Notes under the pieces: generated by a model | The model's input: only the letters and a program-made list of their open reading frames with translations | Databases searched by the model: none | What the model was told of the DNA's origin: nothing | Shown: piece by piece, positions 7,177 to 8,942 of the stretch | Layout: every line of letters begins with the position of its first letter | Position numbering within the stretch: position 1 is the stretch's first letter | DNA from: an uncultured Comamonadaceae bacterium | GTDB lineage: Bacteria; Pseudomonadota; Gammaproteobacteria; Burkholderiales; Burkholderiaceae_C | Assembly (NCBI GenBank): GCA_937893415.1 | Contig: CALBWZ010000463.1 | Location: forward strand, 1-8,942 | DNA length: 8,942 bases | Direction: 5' to 3' | Position numbers and translations under genes: made by a program

Positions 7177-8412
7177 TTATCCGGCGTCAGCGCGCAGCGC
7201 CGTCAGTAATTTTTGGCCGGCACGCCCAGACACACCATGTCCTAAGCGCTGTTGTTCTAATTTAATAGCTGCTTGGCTGCGGCTGCCTAATGCCCCATCC
7301 ACTTCGCCGATATCGTGGCCACGTGTCAAGAGCATTGTTTGTATATCGCGTTTTTCTGCACGGCTTAAGCCCGCATCATCAGTGGGCCACGGCGTAGCAA
7401 AAATAGCTTGGCCGCGCAAGCGATCAGACAAATGTGCAATTGCCAAGCCGTAACTCTCAGATGCGTTGTAGCTGTAAATTGCCTTGAAATTGCGCAGTAG
7501 CAAGAACGCTGGACCGTTGTCACCTGCTGGTAATAGCAGCGCGGCGTCTGTGGTGTGGGCTATGTCACCCTCAGCAAGCGTAGAGCCATCCACACGTGTC
7601 ACACCTTGCAACTCCCAGTAAGCGATACCTCGGCTAGATTGTCGGCCCTGCACACTGGGCACACCTTGCGTGAGTTTGACTTCGAACCCCCATAACTCGC
7701 TATCGCGCCATCCGGCACGTTTTAAGAAATTGGCGGTGGAGGCGAGCGCATCTATAGGATTGGTAATGAGGTTGCGTTTGTTGTCACCATCACCATCAAC
7801 AGCCAAGCGTAAAAAAGTGGAGGGCATGAACTGTGTTTGCCCAAAAGCGCCAGCCCAAGAGCCTTTGAAGAGCTCCCGTTCAAAGTCACCCGCCTGTAAT
7901 ATGCGCAGTGCAGCTACAAACTCTTGCGAAAAAAAGCTTTGGCGCCTGCCCATGCAGCTTAAGGTTGCCAATGACTCGACGATATCTCGCCCGCCAGTGT
8001 TTTGACCGTAGTTACTTTCAACGCCCCAAACGGCAACAATAGTTTCTGGATCAATGCCGTATTGTTGGGAAATGACCCCAAGTTCGGTTTTGTATTGCTC
8101 GAGCATGGCCACACCGTCCAAGACTCGCTCACTGTCAACCAAGCTTGCCAAATAGTCCCAAATAGGCAGCTTGAATTCAGGTTGGTAGTTCAGCTTGTCC
8201 ATCAATTCAGGTTTGGCTACAACGCCTTGCATCACCTGGTTAAAAGTGGTGGTGCTGATGCCACCAGCTTCAGCTTTGCTGCGCAGTTCAACCAAACAGC
8301 TTTGCGACAAAGGCTGGTCTGCATCTTGGGCCCAAGTGTTTCCTATTGAACAAGTCAATGTCAACATGACTGCGGCTAAAGTGTGTGCGTTTGATGTCAT
8401 GCGTTTCATCAT
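7177..8412 (-). CDS. Periplasmic lytic murein transglycosylase, MltB type
   Basis: Enzyme of 411 residues that cleaves peptidoglycan between N-acetylmuramic acid and N-acetylglucosamine, leaving 1,6-anhydro ends, in wall remodelling. A signal peptide is evident: basic start MMKR, hydrophobic core about 11-24, likely cleavage after NTWA (residue 28). No lipobox precedes Cys21, so it should be soluble in the periplasm rather than a lipoprotein like E. coli MltB. The catalytic domain spans about 40-335, with VWGVESNYG at 128-136 and E132 as the expected catalytic glutamate. It also shows SWAGAFGQTQFMPSTF (185-200), DGDGD (206-210) and YNASESYGLAIAHLSDRL (315-332). Residues 349-407 form a C-terminal peptidoglycan-binding domain of the PGB_1 type. 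Cys39 and Cys153 could form a disulfide. The start is one of two adjacent ATG codons (8412 or 8409). The ribosome-binding site overlaps a terminator stem. The gene lies downstream of dnaJ on the same strand. Confidence 0.93.
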   Translation of the reverse strand: MMKRMTSNAHTLAAVMLTLTCSIGNTWAQDADQPLSQSCLVELRSKAEAGGISTTTFNQVMQGVVAKPELMDKLNYQPEFKLPIWDYLASLVDSERVLDGVAMLEQYKTELGVISQQYGIDPETIVAVWGVESNYGQNTGGRDIVESLATLSCMGRRQSFFSQEFVAALRILQAGDFERELFKGSWAGAFGQTQFMPSTFLRLAVDGDGDNKRNLITNPIDALASTANFLKRAGWRDSELWGFEVKLTQGVPSVQGRQSSRGIAYWELQGVTRVDGSTLAEGDIAHTTDAALLLPAGDNGPAFLLLRNFKAIYSYNASESYGLAIAHLSDRLRGQAIFATPWPTDDAGLSRAEKRDIQTMLLTRGHDIGEVDGALGSRSQAAIKLEQQRLGHGVSGRAGQKLLTALRADAG

Positions 8413-8449
8413 AAAGAAAAAGCCACCAGCTTATGGAGTTGGTGGCTTT
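8413..8449 (-). terminator. Intrinsic terminator after dnaJ, abutting the mltB-type start codon
   Basis: Read on the minus strand, AAAGCCACCA (8449-8440) pairs with TGGTGGCTTT (8428-8419) around an 11-base loop, and the stem runs into TTTTTCTTT (8421-8413). The next base begins the ATG at 8412. The only purine-rich ribosome-binding candidate, GGTGG (8427-8423), lies inside the 3' arm. This hairpin would stop transcripts from dnaJ. In any transcript that enters the mltB-type gene from upstream, it would also mask the ribosome-binding site. Confidence 0.75.
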
Positions 8450-8462
8450 CAAGTTGACTGCT

Positions 8463-8488
8463 GAGTTGCACATGTTGTTTGTGCACTC
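8463..8488 (-). other. Hairpin in the dnaJ-mltB gap
   Basis: GAG plus TGCACA (8463-8465, 8467-8472) pairs with TGTGCA plus CTC (8480-8488) across a seven-base loop, with one bulged base at 8466. No T-run follows on the minus strand. It lies between the candidate promoter at 8517-8546 and the terminator at 8413-8449, so it would be part of the mltB leader RNA. Its role is unknown. Confidence 0.4.
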
Positions 8489-8516
8489 CACGGATCCGAT
8501 GCAGGCGCACTACTGA

Positions 8517-8546
8517 TTTATAGCCTGCGCCTATGTGCTCAGGCAA
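8517..8546 (-). promoter_or_regulatory. Candidate sigma-70 promoter for the mltB-type gene
   Basis: On the minus strand, TTGCCT (8546-8541, four of six matches) and TATAAA (8522-8517, five of six) are separated by 18 bases. The -35 lies two bases beyond the dnaJ stop codon. Transcription would begin near 8510 and give a leader of about 97 bases containing both hairpins. Inverted AGGCGC/GCGCCT repeats (8502-8507 and 8526-8531) overlap the promoter and could be a protein site or chance. Confidence 0.45.
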
Positions 8547-8548
8547 TC

Positions 8549-8941
8549 TTAGGAAAAGAACGTTTTAGCCTTCTCAAACCAGCCCTTGTCTTGTGGGCTG
8601 TGTTTGGTACCTGCTTTGCGGAACGACTCGTCAAGTTCCTTGAGCAACTTGCGTTGGTGCTCAGTGAGTTTGACCGGCGTTTCTGCTGAGATGTGGCAGT
8701 ACAAGTCGCCGGCGACGCTGGCGCGAACACCTTTGATGCCTTTGCCTCGCAGCCTAAACGTTTTGCCGTTTTGTGTGCCTTCTGGAATTTCGATAGTGGC
8801 TTTGCCTTTGAGCGTAGGCACATCAATTTCGCCGCCTAGTGCAGCTGTCGACAATTGGACTGGTACTTGGCAGTGCAAGTCATCACCATCACGTTCAAAT
8901 ATATCGTGTTTCTTGAGTCGAATTTCAATGAACAAGTCACC
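8549..8941 (-). CDS. dnaJ: Chaperone DnaJ (Hsp40), C-terminal part only, cut by window
   Basis: Co-chaperone that delivers unfolded clients to DnaK and stimulates its ATPase. Only the last 130 residues are present; the J domain, Gly/Phe linker and zinc fingers lie beyond the right edge. The visible part covers the end of substrate-binding domain I and domain [22 protein letters not shown] at the start, then [33 protein letters not shown] and [20 protein letters not shown]. All of these are standard DnaJ blocks. The tail, with the motif [16 protein letters not shown], corresponds to the C-terminal dimerisation region. The apparent TTG start at 8935 is internal; the frame is open to the edge. 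A terminator at 8413-8449 follows. dnaK is expected upstream but is not in the window. Confidence 0.95.
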   Translation of the reverse strand, partial: GDLFIEIRLKKHDIFERDGDDLHCQVPVQLSTAALGGEIDVPTLKGKATIEIPEGTQNGKTFRLRGKGIKGVRASVAGDLYCHISAETPVKLTEHQRKLLKELDESFRKAGTKHSPQDKGWFEKAKTFFS

Positions 8942-8942
8942 T

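Noticed and set aside
7670..8349. Two plus-strand open frames (7670-8005, 8002-8349) opposite the mltB-type gene
   Set aside because: They are reverse-strand shadows of a conserved enzyme with all catalytic motifs present; no start signals or domains were seen.
8288..8491. Minus-strand open frame starting in the dnaJ-mltB gap, with two adjacent Trp codons in the terminator arm, resembling an attenuator leader peptide
   Set aside because: The Trp codons come from the TGGTGG stem itself, the frame runs far into the mltB-type gene instead of stopping early, and no amino-acid pathway is nearby.

Overview
The window looks like ordinary chromosome from a betaproteobacterium, most likely order Burkholderiales and near Comamonadaceae. 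I base this on the protein flavour and on the gene set: class II-type histone deacetylase homologue, MscS channel, group I ETF, a ~600-residue acyl-CoA dehydrogenase, nitronate monooxygenase, MltB and DnaJ. The base composition is only moderately GC-rich by eye, which would suit the lower-GC freshwater members of that group. The taxonomic call is an inference from memory, not a search result. No tRNA, rRNA, insertion sequence, integrase, CRISPR array or phage gene was seen, and all complete genes are intact.

Layout. (1) Positions 1-2286, plus strand: the 3' part of a zinc-dependent deacetylase gene, cut by the window edge, then 14 bases later a mechanosensitive channel gene with a strong Shine-Dalgarno. 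(2) Positions 2287-2440: an AT-rich control region with a perfect 24-bp palindrome built from ACGT steps. (3) Positions 2441-4173: etfB and etfA, closed by a clear intrinsic terminator at 4189-4213. (4) Positions 4259-7063: a long acyl-CoA dehydrogenase gene and a nitronate-monooxygenase-family flavoenzyme gene, 42 bases apart, with a possible terminator overlapping the dehydrogenase stop codon. (5) Positions 7064-7176: a short convergent gap with small hairpins. (6) Minus strand, 8941-7177: the 3' end of dnaJ, cut by the window edge, then a structured leader with a candidate promoter and a terminator that ends exactly at the start codon of an mltB-type lytic transglycosylase gene.

How the genes work together. 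EtfAB takes electrons from acyl-CoA dehydrogenases and passes them to ETF-ubiquinone oxidoreductase, which is not in the window. The acyl-CoA dehydrogenase next door is therefore a natural partner, and the middle of the window is a fatty-acid or acyl-CoA oxidation block. The palindrome before etfB is a good candidate operator for a catabolic regulator of the LiuR or FadP type. The NMO-family enzyme may belong to the same acyl-CoA chemistry or may be a separate detoxification enzyme; the sequence does not decide. The deacetylase, channel, DnaJ and MltB are housekeeping or stress functions with no evident link to that block.

I see no clearly new biological system. The two points most worth checking are the etfBA palindrome and the terminator placed over the mltB ribosome-binding site.
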